Shown: positions 52,034 to 61,494, counted from the stretch's first letter. The stretch: 64,000 nucleotides of DNA from an uncultured Oscillospiraceae bacterium (GCA_900546885.1 UREN01000002.1:1-64000), one strand, 5' to 3'. Numbers and translations: made by a program. The notes: generated from the letters alone by a model not told the origin.

Positions 52034-52063
52034 TAGTATTTCCCGGCACAGGGGGCATATTTC
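52034..52063 (-). promoter_or_regulatory. Possible sigma-G-like promoter of the DUF1540 gene
   Basis: On the minus strand GAAATA (52058-52063), 17 bp spacer, AATACTA (52034-52040), close to the forespore consensus TGAATA-17/18-CATACTA as I recall it. No good housekeeping promoter is seen in the same place. Tentative. Confidence 0.35.
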
Positions 52064-52073
52064 GAGGGATTAT

Positions 52074-52769
52074 ATGGCAGTTTTCATCATTGGAGACCTT
52101 CACCTTTCCCTGGGCTGCGAAAAGCCCATGGATGTGTTTCAGGGCTGGCAGGACTATGTGCCGCGGCTGGAAAAAAACTGGCGCGCCCTGGTGGCGCCGC
52201 AGGATACCGTCGTGCTTGCAGGCGATACCTCCTGGGGCATGAAGCTGGAGGAGAGCCTGGAAGATTTCCGCTTTTTGGAAGCGCTTCCTGGCCGGAAGGT
52301 GCTGCTGAAAGGCAACCACGACTACTGGTGGACAACGGCCGCCAAAATGGCAGCGTTTTTTGAGGCCAACGGGCTGAGGTCGTTTTTGGTGCTGCATAAC
52401 CAAAGTGTTTTGTGCGAAGACGAGCACATTGCCCTGTGCGGCACGCGCGGCTGGCTGGCCGGCCAGCCGGATGCCCACAGCGGCAAGGTGTATGCAAGGG
52501 AGGTGGGCCGCCTGTGCGCTTCGCTTGCTCATGCGCAGGCACACTATCCTCTGGCCGAGCGTGTGGCTGTGCTGCACTACCCGCCCGTCTATGGGGGCGG
52601 CAGCGCGCGGGAGATGCTGGACGTGCTGGCGCAGTACGGGGTAAAGCGGTGCTTTTACGGCCATCTGCATGCGGCCTCTATCCGCCGGGCGGCGCAGGGA
52701 AGCATAGAAGGGGTGGAATACCGCCTTATCAGCGCCGATGCGCTGCAATTTTGCCCTTATAAAATTTGA
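52074..52769 (+). CDS. Calcineurin-like metallophosphoesterase
   Basis: 231 residues with the two-metal motifs FIIGDLHLSLG, VVLAGDTSWGMKLEESLEDFRFL, LLKGNHDYWW and CFYGHLHAAS. Similar to the YkuE/YfcE-type cytoplasmic phosphoesterases of Clostridia; no signal peptide. The substrate is unknown. A short ribosome binding site GAGGGA lies just before the ATG. Confidence 0.85.
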   Translation: MAVFIIGDLHLSLGCEKPMDVFQGWQDYVPRLEKNWRALVAPQDTVVLAGDTSWGMKLEESLEDFRFLEALPGRKVLLKGNHDYWWTTAAKMAAFFEANGLRSFLVLHNQSVLCEDEHIALCGTRGWLAGQPDAHSGKVYAREVGRLCASLAHAQAHYPLAERVAVLHYPPVYGGGSAREMLDVLAQYGVKRCFYGHLHAASIRRAAQGSIEGVEYRLISADALQFCPYKI

Positions 52770-52777
52770 TTTGTGTG

Positions 52778-52806
52778 TGGAAATCCTTGGATTTGTATGG
52801 TATAAT
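52778..52806 (+). promoter_or_regulatory. tig promoter
   Basis: TGGAAA (52778-52783), 17 bp spacer, extended TGGTATAAT (-10 at 52801-52806). Confidence 0.75.
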
Positions 52807-52842
52807 CTTTATTTGTAAGTTTCATTTAATGGAGGAAACGAA

Positions 52843-54147
52843 ATGAATCTCGTAAAAAGTGAAAAGCTTGAAAAAAATCAGCACGAGCTGCAGTTTTCCA
52901 TCGACGCGGCTTCGTTCAACGATGCCATCGCCAAGGCCTATAAGCGCGAGGCTGGCAAATACAATATTCCCGGCTTCCGCAAAGGCAAGGCGCCCCGCCA
53001 CATGATTGAAAAAATGTACGGTGAGGATGTGTTTCAGTATTCTGCCGTGAACGACCTGTTCCCGGCCGAGTACGATAAGGCTGTGGAGGCCAGCGGCATC
53101 GAGCCGGTGGACCGCCCGGAAGTGGATATCGTCTCTATGAACACAGAGGACGGCGTTGTGCTGAAAGCCGTTGTGACGGTGAAGCCCGAAATGAAAGTGG
53201 GCAATTATATCGGTTTGAAAGCGGAAAAGGCCGCCAATACTGTGGAGGACGCCGCAGTGGACGCAGAGGTGAACCGCCTGCGCGAGCGCAACGCCCGCCT
53301 GGTTGCCCGCGAAGGCAAAGCCCAGGACGGCGACATTACGGATATCGACTTTGAGGGCTTTGTGGACGGCGAAGCCTTTGACGGCGGAAAGGGCGAGCAC
53401 TTCTCGCTGACGCTGGGCTCCGGCCAGTTCATCCCCGGCTTTGAAGAGCAGATTGTGGGCCACGAGGCCGGCGAAGAGTTTGACGTGAACGTCACCTTCC
53501 CGGAGGATTACCACGCCAAAGAGCTTGCAGGCAAGGCCGCCGTGTTCAAAGTGAAGTTGAACGAAGTGCAGTATAAAGAGCTGCCTGTGGCCGATGACGA
53601 GTTTGCGAAAGACGTTTCGGAATACGACACGCTGGACGAGTTCAAGGCCAGCATTCGCAAGAACATGGAAGAGGCCGCCGAAAAGCAGGCAGAGCTGGAA
53701 GTGGAAAATGCCCTGGTAGACCAGCTGGTTGCCACGCTGGAGGGTGATATTCCCCCGGTAATGATTGAGACGCGCATTGATGAAATGGTGCGGGATTTCG
53801 ATTATCGCCTGAGCCAGCAGGGCTTGCGCCTGGCCGATTACCTGAAATATATCGGCGGCGACGAGGCAAAGTTCCGCGAAGGCTTCAAAGAGCAGGCTGA
53901 AAAGCAGGTGAAGATGCGCCTGGCACTGGAGGCCGTTGCCAAGGCCGAAAATATCGAGGCCAGCGAGGAAGATTTTGAAAACGAAGTGAAGCGCATTGCC
54001 GACACTTACAAAATGGAAGTGGAAAAAGTGCGCAGCATCATTCCTGTGGCCGAAGTGAAGAAAGACCTTGCCGTAAACAAGGCAATCGACTTTATCAAAT
54101 CGAAGGCTGAGATCACTGCCAAGAAAGCTGAAGAGAAAAGCGAGTAA
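52843..54147 (+). CDS. tig: Trigger factor
   Basis: 434 residues; ribosome-bound chaperone and prolyl isomerase. N-terminal ribosome-binding domain with IPGFRKGKAPRHMIEKMYGEDVF, FKBP domain (about 150-235: GDITDIDFEGFVDGEAFDGGKGEHFSLTLGSGQFIPGFEEQIVGHEAGEEF), and a helical C-terminal arm domain. GGAGG precedes the ATG. It is followed by clpP, clpX and lon, the common proteostasis arrangement. Confidence 0.97.
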   Translation: MNLVKSEKLEKNQHELQFSIDAASFNDAIAKAYKREAGKYNIPGFRKGKAPRHMIEKMYGEDVFQYSAVNDLFPAEYDKAVEASGIEPVDRPEVDIVSMNTEDGVVLKAVVTVKPEMKVGNYIGLKAEKAANTVEDAAVDAEVNRLRERNARLVAREGKAQDGDITDIDFEGFVDGEAFDGGKGEHFSLTLGSGQFIPGFEEQIVGHEAGEEFDVNVTFPEDYHAKELAGKAAVFKVKLNEVQYKELPVADDEFAKDVSEYDTLDEFKASIRKNMEEAAEKQAELEVENALVDQLVATLEGDIPPVMIETRIDEMVRDFDYRLSQQGLRLADYLKYIGGDEAKFREGFKEQAEKQVKMRLALEAVAKAENIEASEEDFENEVKRIADTYKMEVEKVRSIIPVAEVKKDLAVNKAIDFIKSKAEITAKKAEEKSE

Positions 54148-54165
54148 GGCAGGGGTCTGTCGAAC

Positions 54166-54206
54166 GATGACCGATACGCGGGCTTTTTGCGGCGTATCGG
54201 TCATCT
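54166..54206 (+). terminator. Hairpin between tig and clpP
   Basis: GATGACCGATACGC/GCGTATCGGTCATC, 14 bp perfect stem, loop GGGCTTTTTGCG, without a U-tract after it. It could be a weak terminator or a processing and stability element separating tig from clpPX. Confidence 0.6.
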
Positions 54207-54239
54207 CATACACTACCCAACAAGGAGGAGTTTCCCTTT

Positions 54240-54833
54240 ATGAGCCTTGTACCTTATGTCATTGAGCAAACCGCGCGCGGCGAGCGTTCTTACGACATTT
54301 TTTCCCGCCTGTTGAACGACCGCATCATCATGCTGAGCGAAGAGGTGAACAGCACCACGGCCAGCCTTGTGGTGGCGCAGCTTTTGTACCTGGAAGGGCA
54401 GGACCCGGAAAAGGATATCAGTTTTTATATCAACAGCCCGGGCGGCTCCATCACCGATGGCATGGCCATTTATGACACCATGCGCTATATCAAGTGCGAT
54501 GTATCCACCATCTGCGTGGGCATGGCGGCTTCCATGGCCTCTGTCCTTCTGGCGGCCGGCGCAAAGGGCAAGCGCCTTGCGCTGCCCAACAGCGAAATTT
54601 TGATTCATCAGCCGCTGATTGGCGGGCAGGTGGGCCTGCAGGGCCAGGCGACGGATATCAAAATTCATGCCGACCACCTTGTGCGCACGCGCAGCAAGCT
54701 GAACGGCATTCTTTCTGCCTGCACGGGCCAGCCTTTGGAGCGCATTGAACAGGACACCGAGCGCGACAATTATATGACAGCCGAAGAGGCCAAGGCTTAT
54801 GGCCTCATCGACGAAGTGATCACACAGCGATAA
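54240..54833 (+). CDS. clpP: ATP-dependent Clp protease proteolytic subunit
   Basis: 197 residues; serine protease that forms the two-ring degradation chamber. [36 protein letters not shown], the nucleophile in [16 protein letters not shown], and the catalytic His in [31 protein letters not shown] precedes the ATG. It is 10 nt before its partner clpX. Confidence 0.97.
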   Translation: MSLVPYVIEQTARGERSYDIFSRLLNDRIIMLSEEVNSTTASLVVAQLLYLEGQDPEKDISFYINSPGGSITDGMAIYDTMRYIKCDVSTICVGMAASMASVLLAAGAKGKRLALPNSEILIHQPLIGGQVGLQGQATDIKIHADHLVRTRSKLNGILSACTGQPLERIEQDTERDNYMTAEEAKAYGLIDEVITQR

Positions 54834-54843
54834 GGGAACCGAT

Positions 54844-56154
54844 ATGGCAAATCAGAACAACAAAGAGAAACCGCTGCTTTGCAATTTCTGCGGAAAATCG
54901 CAGGATGAAGTAGAGCGCATGATTATTGGCCCGGGCGTGAATATCTGCAACGAGTGCATTGAACTGTGCGCCTCCCTTTTGGGGGAAGAAGGCATTGACG
55001 TGCACCAGCCCAGGCCGCGCGCGGGCAAGCGCCGCGCACAGCCCTCGAAAGCGGAAGAACAAATCAACGTGCTTACCCCCGCGCAGATCAAGGCAGGGCT
55101 GGACCAGTATGTAATTGGGCAGGACGCCGCAAAAACCGTGCTGGCCGTGTCTGTTTATAACCATTACAAGCGCATTCTCTCGGCTGAAAAAACGGATGTA
55201 GAGCTGCAGAAAAGCAATGTGCTGCTTTTGGGCCCTTCCGGCGTGGGCAAGACGTTGCTGGCCCAAACGCTGGCCAAAATGCTGAATGTGCCGTTCGCCA
55301 TTGCCGACGCCACCACCCTAACCGAGGCGGGCTATGTGGGTGAGGACGTGGAGAACATTCTGCTGAAACTGATTCAGGCCGCCGATTTTGATGTAGAGCG
55401 CGCACAAAAGGGCATTATTTATATTGATGAAATTGACAAAATCACCCGCAAAAGCGAAAACCCCTCTATTACGCGCGATGTGGGCGGCGAGGGTGTGCAG
55501 CAGGCCCTTTTAAAAATTTTGGAGGGCACTGTCAGCAACGTGCCGCCCAACGGCGGGCGCAAGCATCCGCAGCAGGAATTTATCCAGATTGACACCAAAA
55601 ATATCCTGTTCATCTGCGGCGGCGCGTTCGACGGCCTGGAAAAGCACATTCAGAAGCGCACAGACGATTCTGCGCTGGGCTTTGGGGCAAAGCTGCGCGA
55701 AAAGCCGGAGGAAAAGCGCCAGAACCTGCTGCGCCTGGTAGAGCCGCACGACCTTGTGCGCTATGGCCTCATCCCCGAATTGGTGGGCCGCATCCCGGTT
55801 GTCACCGTGCTGGACCCTCTGGACGAGGACGCGCTGGTGCGTGTTTTGAAAGAGCCGAAAAACAGCCTTGTGAAGCAGTATCAGGCGTTGATGGAGCTGG
55901 ACCATGTGGAACTGGAAATTACCGACGAGGCGCTGCACGCCATTGCCAAAAAGACCATTGCGCTGAAAAGCGGCGCGCGCGGCCTGCGCAGTGTGATGGA
56001 ACAGGCGCTGATTGGCGTGATGTTCGACATTCCCAGCGACGACACCATTTCCAAAGTGGTGGTGACGAAAGAAACCGTAGAGGGCGGAACCCCCGTGGTG
56101 GAACACGGCGTGCCGCGCGTGCGCTATCAGGTGGCTGCGGAACATAGAATGTGA
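54844..56154 (+). CDS. clpX: ClpX ATPase
   Basis: 436 residues; unfoldase feeding ClpP. An N-terminal zinc domain with [10 protein letters not shown]...ICNECIELC (four Cys), Walker [38 protein letters not shown] pore-1 loop region, and [12 protein letters not shown] sensor II. No CtsR or CIRCE box was noticed upstream of clpP. Confidence 0.97.
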   Translation: MANQNNKEKPLLCNFCGKSQDEVERMIIGPGVNICNECIELCASLLGEEGIDVHQPRPRAGKRRAQPSKAEEQINVLTPAQIKAGLDQYVIGQDAAKTVLAVSVYNHYKRILSAEKTDVELQKSNVLLLGPSGVGKTLLAQTLAKMLNVPFAIADATTLTEAGYVGEDVENILLKLIQAADFDVERAQKGIIYIDEIDKITRKSENPSITRDVGGEGVQQALLKILEGTVSNVPPNGGRKHPQQEFIQIDTKNILFICGGAFDGLEKHIQKRTDDSALGFGAKLREKPEEKRQNLLRLVEPHDLVRYGLIPELVGRIPVVTVLDPLDEDALVRVLKEPKNSLVKQYQALMELDHVELEITDEALHAIAKKTIALKSGARGLRSVMEQALIGVMFDIPSDDTISKVVVTKETVEGGTPVVEHGVPRVRYQVAAEHRM

Positions 56155-56165
56155 TACGTTGAGGC

Positions 56166-56202
56166 AATACGGCTGGGCTTTCGCCCGGCCGTATGCATTT
56201 TT
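56166..56202 (+). terminator. Terminator after clpX
   Basis: ATACGGCTGGGC/GCCCGGCCGTAT with a TTTC loop, followed by GCATTTTT. Confidence 0.9.
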
Positions 56203-56220
56203 GCACAGGTGATTTTTACA

Positions 56221-56249
56221 TTGAATTTCACATAGATTTTGTATATAAT
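56221..56249 (+). promoter_or_regulatory. lon promoter
   Basis: TTGAAT (56221-56226), 17 bp spacer, TATAAT (56244-56249). The start codon is about 230 nt further on, so lon has a long untranslated leader. Confidence 0.8.
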
Positions 56250-56482
56250 ATTTAGCAGTATCCGTTTGCAAAAGAAAATAAAGCGCCTTTTTGCTTGAAA
56301 AAGCAGCTGTGTGCGGGGCTTTTGGCAAACGGGATACAAACGTTTCGTGTTATGGCCAGCCTTTGCCAAAAAGTGTAATGGCAAAGGCCGGTTGCGGTTT
56401 CAAGGCGTGCGGGCGGTGCCGCGGGCTTGCCCGTGGGCATCTGGCGCCATGCACGCTGTTAGGAAAGGAACAATATTTTACC
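56250..56482 (+). promoter_or_regulatory. Long structured leader of lon
   Basis: About 225 nt between the lon transcription start and ATG. It contains a perfect stem CCTTTGCCA/TGGCAAAGG (about 56361-56388) and further GC-rich stems up to 56455. An open frame in phase with lon runs through it, but a protein start that early would add 64 residues not seen in Lon. No known riboswitch was recognised. Confidence 0.5.
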
Positions 56483-58948
56483 ATGGCAGAAAAAGTAAAA
56501 ATTATTTTGGATAAAAATGCAGACATTTTGCGCCTGCCAGCCATTGCGCTGCGCGGGCTGGTGGTGTTTCCCGGCAATGTCATCCACTTTGAAGTGGGCA
56601 GGAAAAAATCCATTGCCGCGGTGGAATGGGCAATCAGCAACAACAACGCCTTGTTCCTCACGGCACAGCAGGATATCGACACGGAAGACCCCACGTTTAA
56701 AGACCTTTCTCACTATGGCGTTGTGGCGGAAGTAAAACAGGTGCTGCGCGTTTCCAACGAGCTGGTGAAGGTGCTGGTAGAAGGCAAATACCGCGCCAAG
56801 CTGCTTACGCTGGATTCCAGCGGCCGGTTTCTTCTTGCCTCCACCAAGGCCGCGCCCCTGCGCGGCGTAAAAACGGCAGAGCCAGCCCGTGTGGAGGCCC
56901 TGCTGCGCAGCATTAAAGAGGCCTTTGAAGAATACCTTGCCCTTACGCCGCGCCTTTCGAAAGACGTGGTGTTTACCATTCTGCGCAGCGAGGACGCCCG
57001 CTTCCTGTGCGATTACATCCCCGCCAACCTGCTTTTGAAGTATGCGGAAAAGCAGGCGCTTTTGGACGAGGGCACCATGCTGGGGCGCCTGGAGAAAATT
57101 CTGGATGTGCTGAAACGCGAGGTGAAAGTGCTTCGCATTGAAAAAGACATTCAGAATAAAGTGAACGAGCAGATGGATAAAAACCAGCGCGATTACTACC
57201 TGCGCGAGCAGATGCGCGCCATTTCCAGCGAACTGGACGATTACGAAGACACCAGCGAAGACGCCAAAATCTATGCGGAAAAAATTCAAAAAAGCGGAAT
57301 GCCGCAGCCCGCGCAGGAAAAGCTTTTGAAAGAGGTAGAGCGCCTTGCCAAAATGATGGGCAACACGCAGGAGGCGGCGGTAATTCGCACTTATCTGGAC
57401 ACCTGCCTGGACCTGCCCTGGGCGGCCAAAACGGAAGATAACCTTGACATTCACAAGGCGCAAGAGCTTTTGGATAAAGAGCACTATGGCCTGAAAAAAG
57501 TGAAAGAGCGCATTTTGGAGATATTGGCCGTGCGAAAGCTTGCGCCGGACGTAAAGGGGCAAATTATCTGCCTGGTGGGCCCGCCGGGCGTGGGCAAAAC
57601 GTCCATTGCGCGCAGCATTGCCGCCTGCCTGGGGCGCAAATATGCGCGCATGTCTTTGGGCGGCGTGCGTGACGAGGCCGAAATTCGCGGCCACCGCCGC
57701 ACCTATATTGGCGCCATGCCCGGCAAAATTATCAGCGCCATTATCTCGGCCAAAAGTTCGAACCCGCTTTTGCTTTTGGACGAAGTGGATAAAATGGCAA
57801 GCGATTTCCGCGGCGACCCCGCGGCCGCGCTGCTGGAAGCGCTGGACCCAGAGCAGAACGTCGCCTTCAAAGACCATTATATCGATTTGCCGTTCGACCT
57901 TTCCGGCGTGCTGTTCATCACCACGGCCAACACGCTGGACACCATTCCGCGCCCCTTGCTGGACCGCATGGATGTCATTGAGCTTTCCAGCTATACCCGC
58001 GTGGAAAAGTTCGAGATAGCCCGCCGGCACCTTTTGCCCAAACAACTGCTGGCCACCGGCCTGAAGGGAAAGGTGAAGCTGACCCATACGGCGCTGTATG
58101 GGCTGATTGACGGCTACACGCAGGAGGCGGGCGTGCGCAACCTGGAACGGGCCATTACCGAAGTGCTGCGCAAATGCGCAAAGGTAATTGCCGCGGGCGA
58201 TGCGCAGGCCATCACAGTGACGGCAAAAGACCTGGAGCCCATGCTGGGGCCCCGGCGTGTGAAGCCGTCTTTCCTCAGCCGGCAGGACGCCGTGGGCGTG
58301 GCCAACGGCCTGGCCTGGACAAGCGTGGGCGGCGAAATTTTGCCCATTGAAGTGCAGATTGTGCGCGGCGGCTCTGGCAAGCTGGAGCTGACCGGCTCGC
58401 TGGGCGAAGTGATGAAAGAGAGTGCCAAGCTTGCCATCACCTATGCGAAAGCGCACGCGGAAGAATATGGGTACAGCACCGAGCTGTTTAAAAACGCAGA
58501 CATTCACATCCACGCGCCAGAGGGGGCCATCCCGAAGGACGGGCCCAGTGCGGGCGTCACGCTGACAACGGCGCTGATTTCCTGCCTGTCCGGCCGGAAG
58601 GTGCGCGCTGACGTTGCCATGACAGGCGAAATTTCGCTGCACGGGCAGGTGCTGCCCATTGGCGGCCTGAAGGAAAAAAGCATGGCGGCATACCGCGAGG
58701 GCATGTCTTTGGTGCTGATTCCGCAAGAGAATGTGCCCGATTTGTATGAGGTGGACGATGCGGTGAAACAGGCGCTTGCGTTTCAGCCTGTCACACAGCT
58801 GGCAGAGGTGCTGCAAACAGCCCTGCTGCCGCTGCAAAAGGCCACGCCCGCCAAAAAGCCAGGGCCGCGCGGCGCAGCGCACGCGCGGCGCAAAAAGGCT
58901 GTGCCAACGGCAGAGCCCGTGGCAAACGGCGCCGTGCCAACCATGTAA
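56483..58948 (+). CDS. lon: ATP-dependent protease Lon
   Basis: 821 residues. An N-terminal substrate-binding LAN domain (LPAIALRGLVVFPGNVIHFEVGRKKS), AAA+ domain with Walker A GPPGVGKTSIARS and LLLDEVDKM, and the protease domain with the Ser in EGAIPKDGPSAGVTLTTAL and the Lys in GGLKEKSMAAYREGM. The last 45 residues are a basic Lys/Arg/Ala-rich tail. ATG 56483 gives the usual N-terminus. engB follows as in many Firmicutes. Confidence 0.96.
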   Translation: MAEKVKIILDKNADILRLPAIALRGLVVFPGNVIHFEVGRKKSIAAVEWAISNNNALFLTAQQDIDTEDPTFKDLSHYGVVAEVKQVLRVSNELVKVLVEGKYRAKLLTLDSSGRFLLASTKAAPLRGVKTAEPARVEALLRSIKEAFEEYLALTPRLSKDVVFTILRSEDARFLCDYIPANLLLKYAEKQALLDEGTMLGRLEKILDVLKREVKVLRIEKDIQNKVNEQMDKNQRDYYLREQMRAISSELDDYEDTSEDAKIYAEKIQKSGMPQPAQEKLLKEVERLAKMMGNTQEAAVIRTYLDTCLDLPWAAKTEDNLDIHKAQELLDKEHYGLKKVKERILEILAVRKLAPDVKGQIICLVGPPGVGKTSIARSIAACLGRKYARMSLGGVRDEAEIRGHRRTYIGAMPGKIISAIISAKSSNPLLLLDEVDKMASDFRGDPAAALLEALDPEQNVAFKDHYIDLPFDLSGVLFITTANTLDTIPRPLLDRMDVIELSSYTRVEKFEIARRHLLPKQLLATGLKGKVKLTHTALYGLIDGYTQEAGVRNLERAITEVLRKCAKVIAAGDAQAITVTAKDLEPMLGPRRVKPSFLSRQDAVGVANGLAWTSVGGEILPIEVQIVRGGSGKLELTGSLGEVMKESAKLAITYAKAHAEEYGYSTELFKNADIHIHAPEGAIPKDGPSAGVTLTTALISCLSGRKVRADVAMTGEISLHGQVLPIGGLKEKSMAAYREGMSLVLIPQENVPDLYEVDDAVKQALAFQPVTQLAEVLQTALLPLQKATPAKKPGPRGAAHARRKKAVPTAEPVANGAVPTM

Positions 58949-59028
58949 AACGGCCGCGCGCAGGGGCGCCCGCTGCCCCAAAAGGCAAAGGGCGCCCGCC
59001 GCGGCGTGCACCAGAAAAGGAGAACACG

Positions 59029-59625
59029 ATGCTGAACTATGCGAAAGCAGAGTTTCGCGCTTCGTACGGCCTGAAAAGCCAGCTTCCGGCGCCAAGCGGC
59101 CCGGAGGTGGTGTTTTCAGGCCGCTCGAATGTGGGGAAGTCTTCACTCATCAACAAACTGTGCATGCGCAAAAGCCTTGCGCGTGTAAGCGCCACGCCGG
59201 GAAAAACGGCCACCATCAATTTTTACAGGGTGGACACAGCGTGGTTTGTAGACCTGCCCGGCTATGGCTATGCCAAAACCGGCAGGGAAGAACGCCGCCG
59301 CTGGGACGCGCTGATCAACGGCTATTTTGAAGCCCGGCGCCCGCTTGTGTTGCTGGTGCAGCTGCTGGACAGCCGCCACGCCCCTTCGGCGGACGATGTG
59401 CAGATGATGGAATATTTGCAGTACCACGGCATTCCCTTTCTGGCGGCGCTTACCAAAGCCGATAAGCTGAAAGCGGCGCAAAAACAGCAGGCAGTGCAGC
59501 ATTTTCAAACGCTTTGCCTGCCGTATGGCGCAAGGGACGTGGTTCTTACCAGCGCGCAGGACGGCTTTGGCATGGACGCGCTGCGCGGCCAAATAAGCCT
59601 TGCCTGCGAAGCAGCACAACAGTGA
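59029..59625 (+). CDS. engB: Ribosome biogenesis GTPase EngB (YsxC)
   Basis: 198 residues; essential GTPase in 50S assembly. G1 FSGRSNVGKSSLIN, G2 ATPGKTATINFY, G3 DLPGYGYAK, G4 LTKADK. AAAAGGAG precedes the ATG. The 80 nt after lon contain GC-rich inverted repeats (GGCGCCCGC occurs twice) that may partly terminate transcription. Confidence 0.97.
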   Translation: MLNYAKAEFRASYGLKSQLPAPSGPEVVFSGRSNVGKSSLINKLCMRKSLARVSATPGKTATINFYRVDTAWFVDLPGYGYAKTGREERRRWDALINGYFEARRPLVLLVQLLDSRHAPSADDVQMMEYLQYHGIPFLAALTKADKLKAAQKQQAVQHFQTLCLPYGARDVVLTSAQDGFGMDALRGQISLACEAAQQ

Positions 59626-59638
59626 AAGGAGGGCGGCC

Positions 59639-60415
59639 ATGGCATACGGCGCATTTGCCGATATTTACGACGCCTTTAACGAGGATGCAAACTATGACGC
59701 CCTGGCGGGGTATATTCTGCGCCAGCTGCGTGCGCATGGCATCCACAGCGGCATTGTGGCAGACCTTGGCTGCGGCACGGGCGATTTGACGCTGGCCCTG
59801 GCCAAAGCCGGGTATGACATGATTGGCATAGACCTTTCGGAAGAAATGCTGTGCATTCTGCGGGAAAAGATGTACGAGCAGGGCCGGCAGGGCATTCTTT
59901 TGCTGCAGCAGAACCTCTGCGCGCTGGACCTTTACGGCACTGTGCATGCTGCGGTGTCCACCTTTGACACCCTGAACCACATTGGCCCATACGCGCAGTT
60001 CGAGCGCGCCGTGTGCCGCAGCGCGCTGTTTATTGAGCCGGGCGGGGTGTTTGTGTTTGACATGAACACCCCCTATAAGCACGAAACCGTGCTGGCAAAC
60101 CATACTTACCAGCTGGAAGCCGAGGATGTCACCTGCCTGTGGAAAAATGAATGGGACAGCGCCGCCCGCTGCACGCATATCACGGTGGACATGAGCTACC
60201 CCGGCCAGGCGCAGCACGATGTGGAGCGCTTTGAGGAATATGCCTACACGCTGGACGAAATTCGGCGCGCATGCGAGGCGGCCGGGCTGCAGATTGCAAG
60301 CGTGGTGGATGGCGAGGCCTTTGGCCCGCTTGGCCCCGAAAGCCAGCGCTATTGCGTCACGGCAGTGAAACGGGGCGATAAAAACTGCAACGCAGTGTAT
60401 AAAAACGAGGTGTAA
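59639..60415 (+). CDS. Class I SAM-dependent methyltransferase
   Basis: 258 residues. MAYGAFADIYDAFNEDANYDALAGYI is the usual start of a clostridial methyltransferase group; VADLGCGTGDLTLALAKAGYDMIGIDLSEEML binds SAM, then STFDTLNHIG and FIEPGGVFVFDMNTPYK. The substrate is unknown. GAAAGGAGG 7 nt before the ATG is a strong signal. It lies between engB and hslO, 13 nt from the former. Confidence 0.9.
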   Translation: MAYGAFADIYDAFNEDANYDALAGYILRQLRAHGIHSGIVADLGCGTGDLTLALAKAGYDMIGIDLSEEMLCILREKMYEQGRQGILLLQQNLCALDLYGTVHAAVSTFDTLNHIGPYAQFERAVCRSALFIEPGGVFVFDMNTPYKHETVLANHTYQLEAEDVTCLWKNEWDSAARCTHITVDMSYPGQAQHDVERFEEYAYTLDEIRRACEAAGLQIASVVDGEAFGPLGPESQRYCVTAVKRGDKNCNAVYKNEV

Positions 60416-60418
60416 AAC

Positions 60419-61291
60419 ATGGGAAAACTGCTGAGGGGCATTTCGAAAAACGGCGGCGTTGTTTTTACAGCGCTGGATTCTACCGACATTGCCCGGCAGA
60501 TGCGCGAATATCACGACACCAGCGCCGTAACCAGCGCGGCGCTGGGGCGCCTTTTAACTGCTGCAGGGCTGATGGGCGCCATGCTGAAACAGAAGCAAAA
60601 CTCGGTTACGCTGCGTGTGGACGGCGGCGGCCCGGCCGGCATTCTGCTGGCTGTGGCAGACGGCGCAGGGCATGTGAAGGGCTATGTGCAAGAGCCTTTT
60701 GCCGAGATGCCGCCGCGCGCCGACGGGAAATTGGACGTTGGCGGCGCCGTGGGCAGGGCGGGCATGCTGAGCGTGGTGAAAGACCTTGGCATGAAAGAAC
60801 CCTATACGGGCCTTACCCCGCTGGTAAGCGGCGAGATTGCAGAGGATATTACGCAGTATTATGCGGTAAGCGAACAGATTCCCACCGTGTGCGCACTGGG
60901 GGTGCTGGTGGATAGAGATTTGTCTATTGTGTGCGCGGGCGGGTATCTCATTCAGCTTTTGCCAGGGGCTACAGACGGCGAAATAAGCCTTTTGGAAGAA
61001 AACGTTGCGCAGATGCCAAGCGTCACCGCAATGCTTTCTCAGGGCACGCCGCTGGAGGCCATGATGGAAAAAGCCCTTTGCGGGTTTGAGCCGGAAGTGC
61101 TGGAATGTTCACAGGTGCAGTATGCCTGCGACTGCAGCCGCGCGCGGGTAGAGCGCGCGTTGATTTCTTTGGGCAAAGAAGAGCTGCGGCGCCTGGCCGC
61201 AGAAGAGCCCATGGCAAAGGTTTCGTGCCAGTTTTGCAACCGGAAATACTGTGTGGACGTGCCGGCGCTGCTGCGCGGGCTGGGCATATAA
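60419..61291 (+). CDS. hslO: Redox-regulated chaperone Hsp33
   Basis: 290 residues; holdase activated by oxidation. N-terminal core (SAVTSAALGRLLTAAGLMGAMLK, VDGGGPAGILLAVADGAGHVKGYV) and a C-terminal zinc switch with CDCS and CQFC (ACDCSRARVE, KVSCQFCNRKYC). It follows the methyltransferase by 3 nt. Confidence 0.96.
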   Translation: MGKLLRGISKNGGVVFTALDSTDIARQMREYHDTSAVTSAALGRLLTAAGLMGAMLKQKQNSVTLRVDGGGPAGILLAVADGAGHVKGYVQEPFAEMPPRADGKLDVGGAVGRAGMLSVVKDLGMKEPYTGLTPLVSGEIAEDITQYYAVSEQIPTVCALGVLVDRDLSIVCAGGYLIQLLPGATDGEISLLEENVAQMPSVTAMLSQGTPLEAMMEKALCGFEPEVLECSQVQYACDCSRARVERALISLGKEELRRLAAEEPMAKVSCQFCNRKYCVDVPALLRGLGI

Positions 61292-61298
61292 ACGGCGC

Positions 61299-61342
61299 GA
61301 AAAAGCATGCGGGAAGTTTTGAAAAAGCATGCGGGAAGTTTT
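61299..61342 (+). repeat. Perfect 22-bp tandem duplication
   Basis: The 22-bp unit beginning GAAAAAGCATGCGGG and ending GAAGTTTT occurs twice head to tail (61299-61320, 61321-61342), followed by a partial third start GAAAAACTT. It lies between hslO and the tRNA promoter. Confidence 0.95.
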
Positions 61343-61352
61343 GAAAAACTTC

Positions 61353-61381
61353 TTGACAAACTATGGAAAATCGGTTAAAAT
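61353..61381 (+). promoter_or_regulatory. Promoter of the tRNA cluster
   Basis: TTGACA (61353-61358), 17 bp spacer, TAAAAT (61376-61381), about 38 bp before the first tRNA. Confidence 0.8.
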
Positions 61382-61418
61382 AAATTTCGCCGCTCGGGCC
61401 TTACGGGCGGCGAAACCT

Positions 61419-61494
61419 GCGGCTTTAGCTCATCTGGTAGAGCGCCACCTTGCCAAGGTGGAGGTAGCGAGTTCGAGCCTCGTAAGCCGCTCCA
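61419..61494 (+). tRNA. tRNA-Gly(GCC), copy 1
   Basis: Cloverleaf GCGGCTT/AAGCCGC with discriminator T and encoded CCA; anticodon loop TTGCCAA. Identical over its length to the copy at 61840-61915. Confidence 0.95.

Noticed and set aside
54240-54833. CtsR/CIRCE heat-shock control of clpP
   Set aside because: No TTAGCACTC inverted repeat or CtsR-like heptad repeat seen upstream of tig, clpP or lon.
56459-59146. 895-codon open frame on the minus strand opposite lon
   Set aside because: Shadow of the lon coding strand; it spans the lon start, lon end and engB without respecting any gene boundary and has no recognisable domain.
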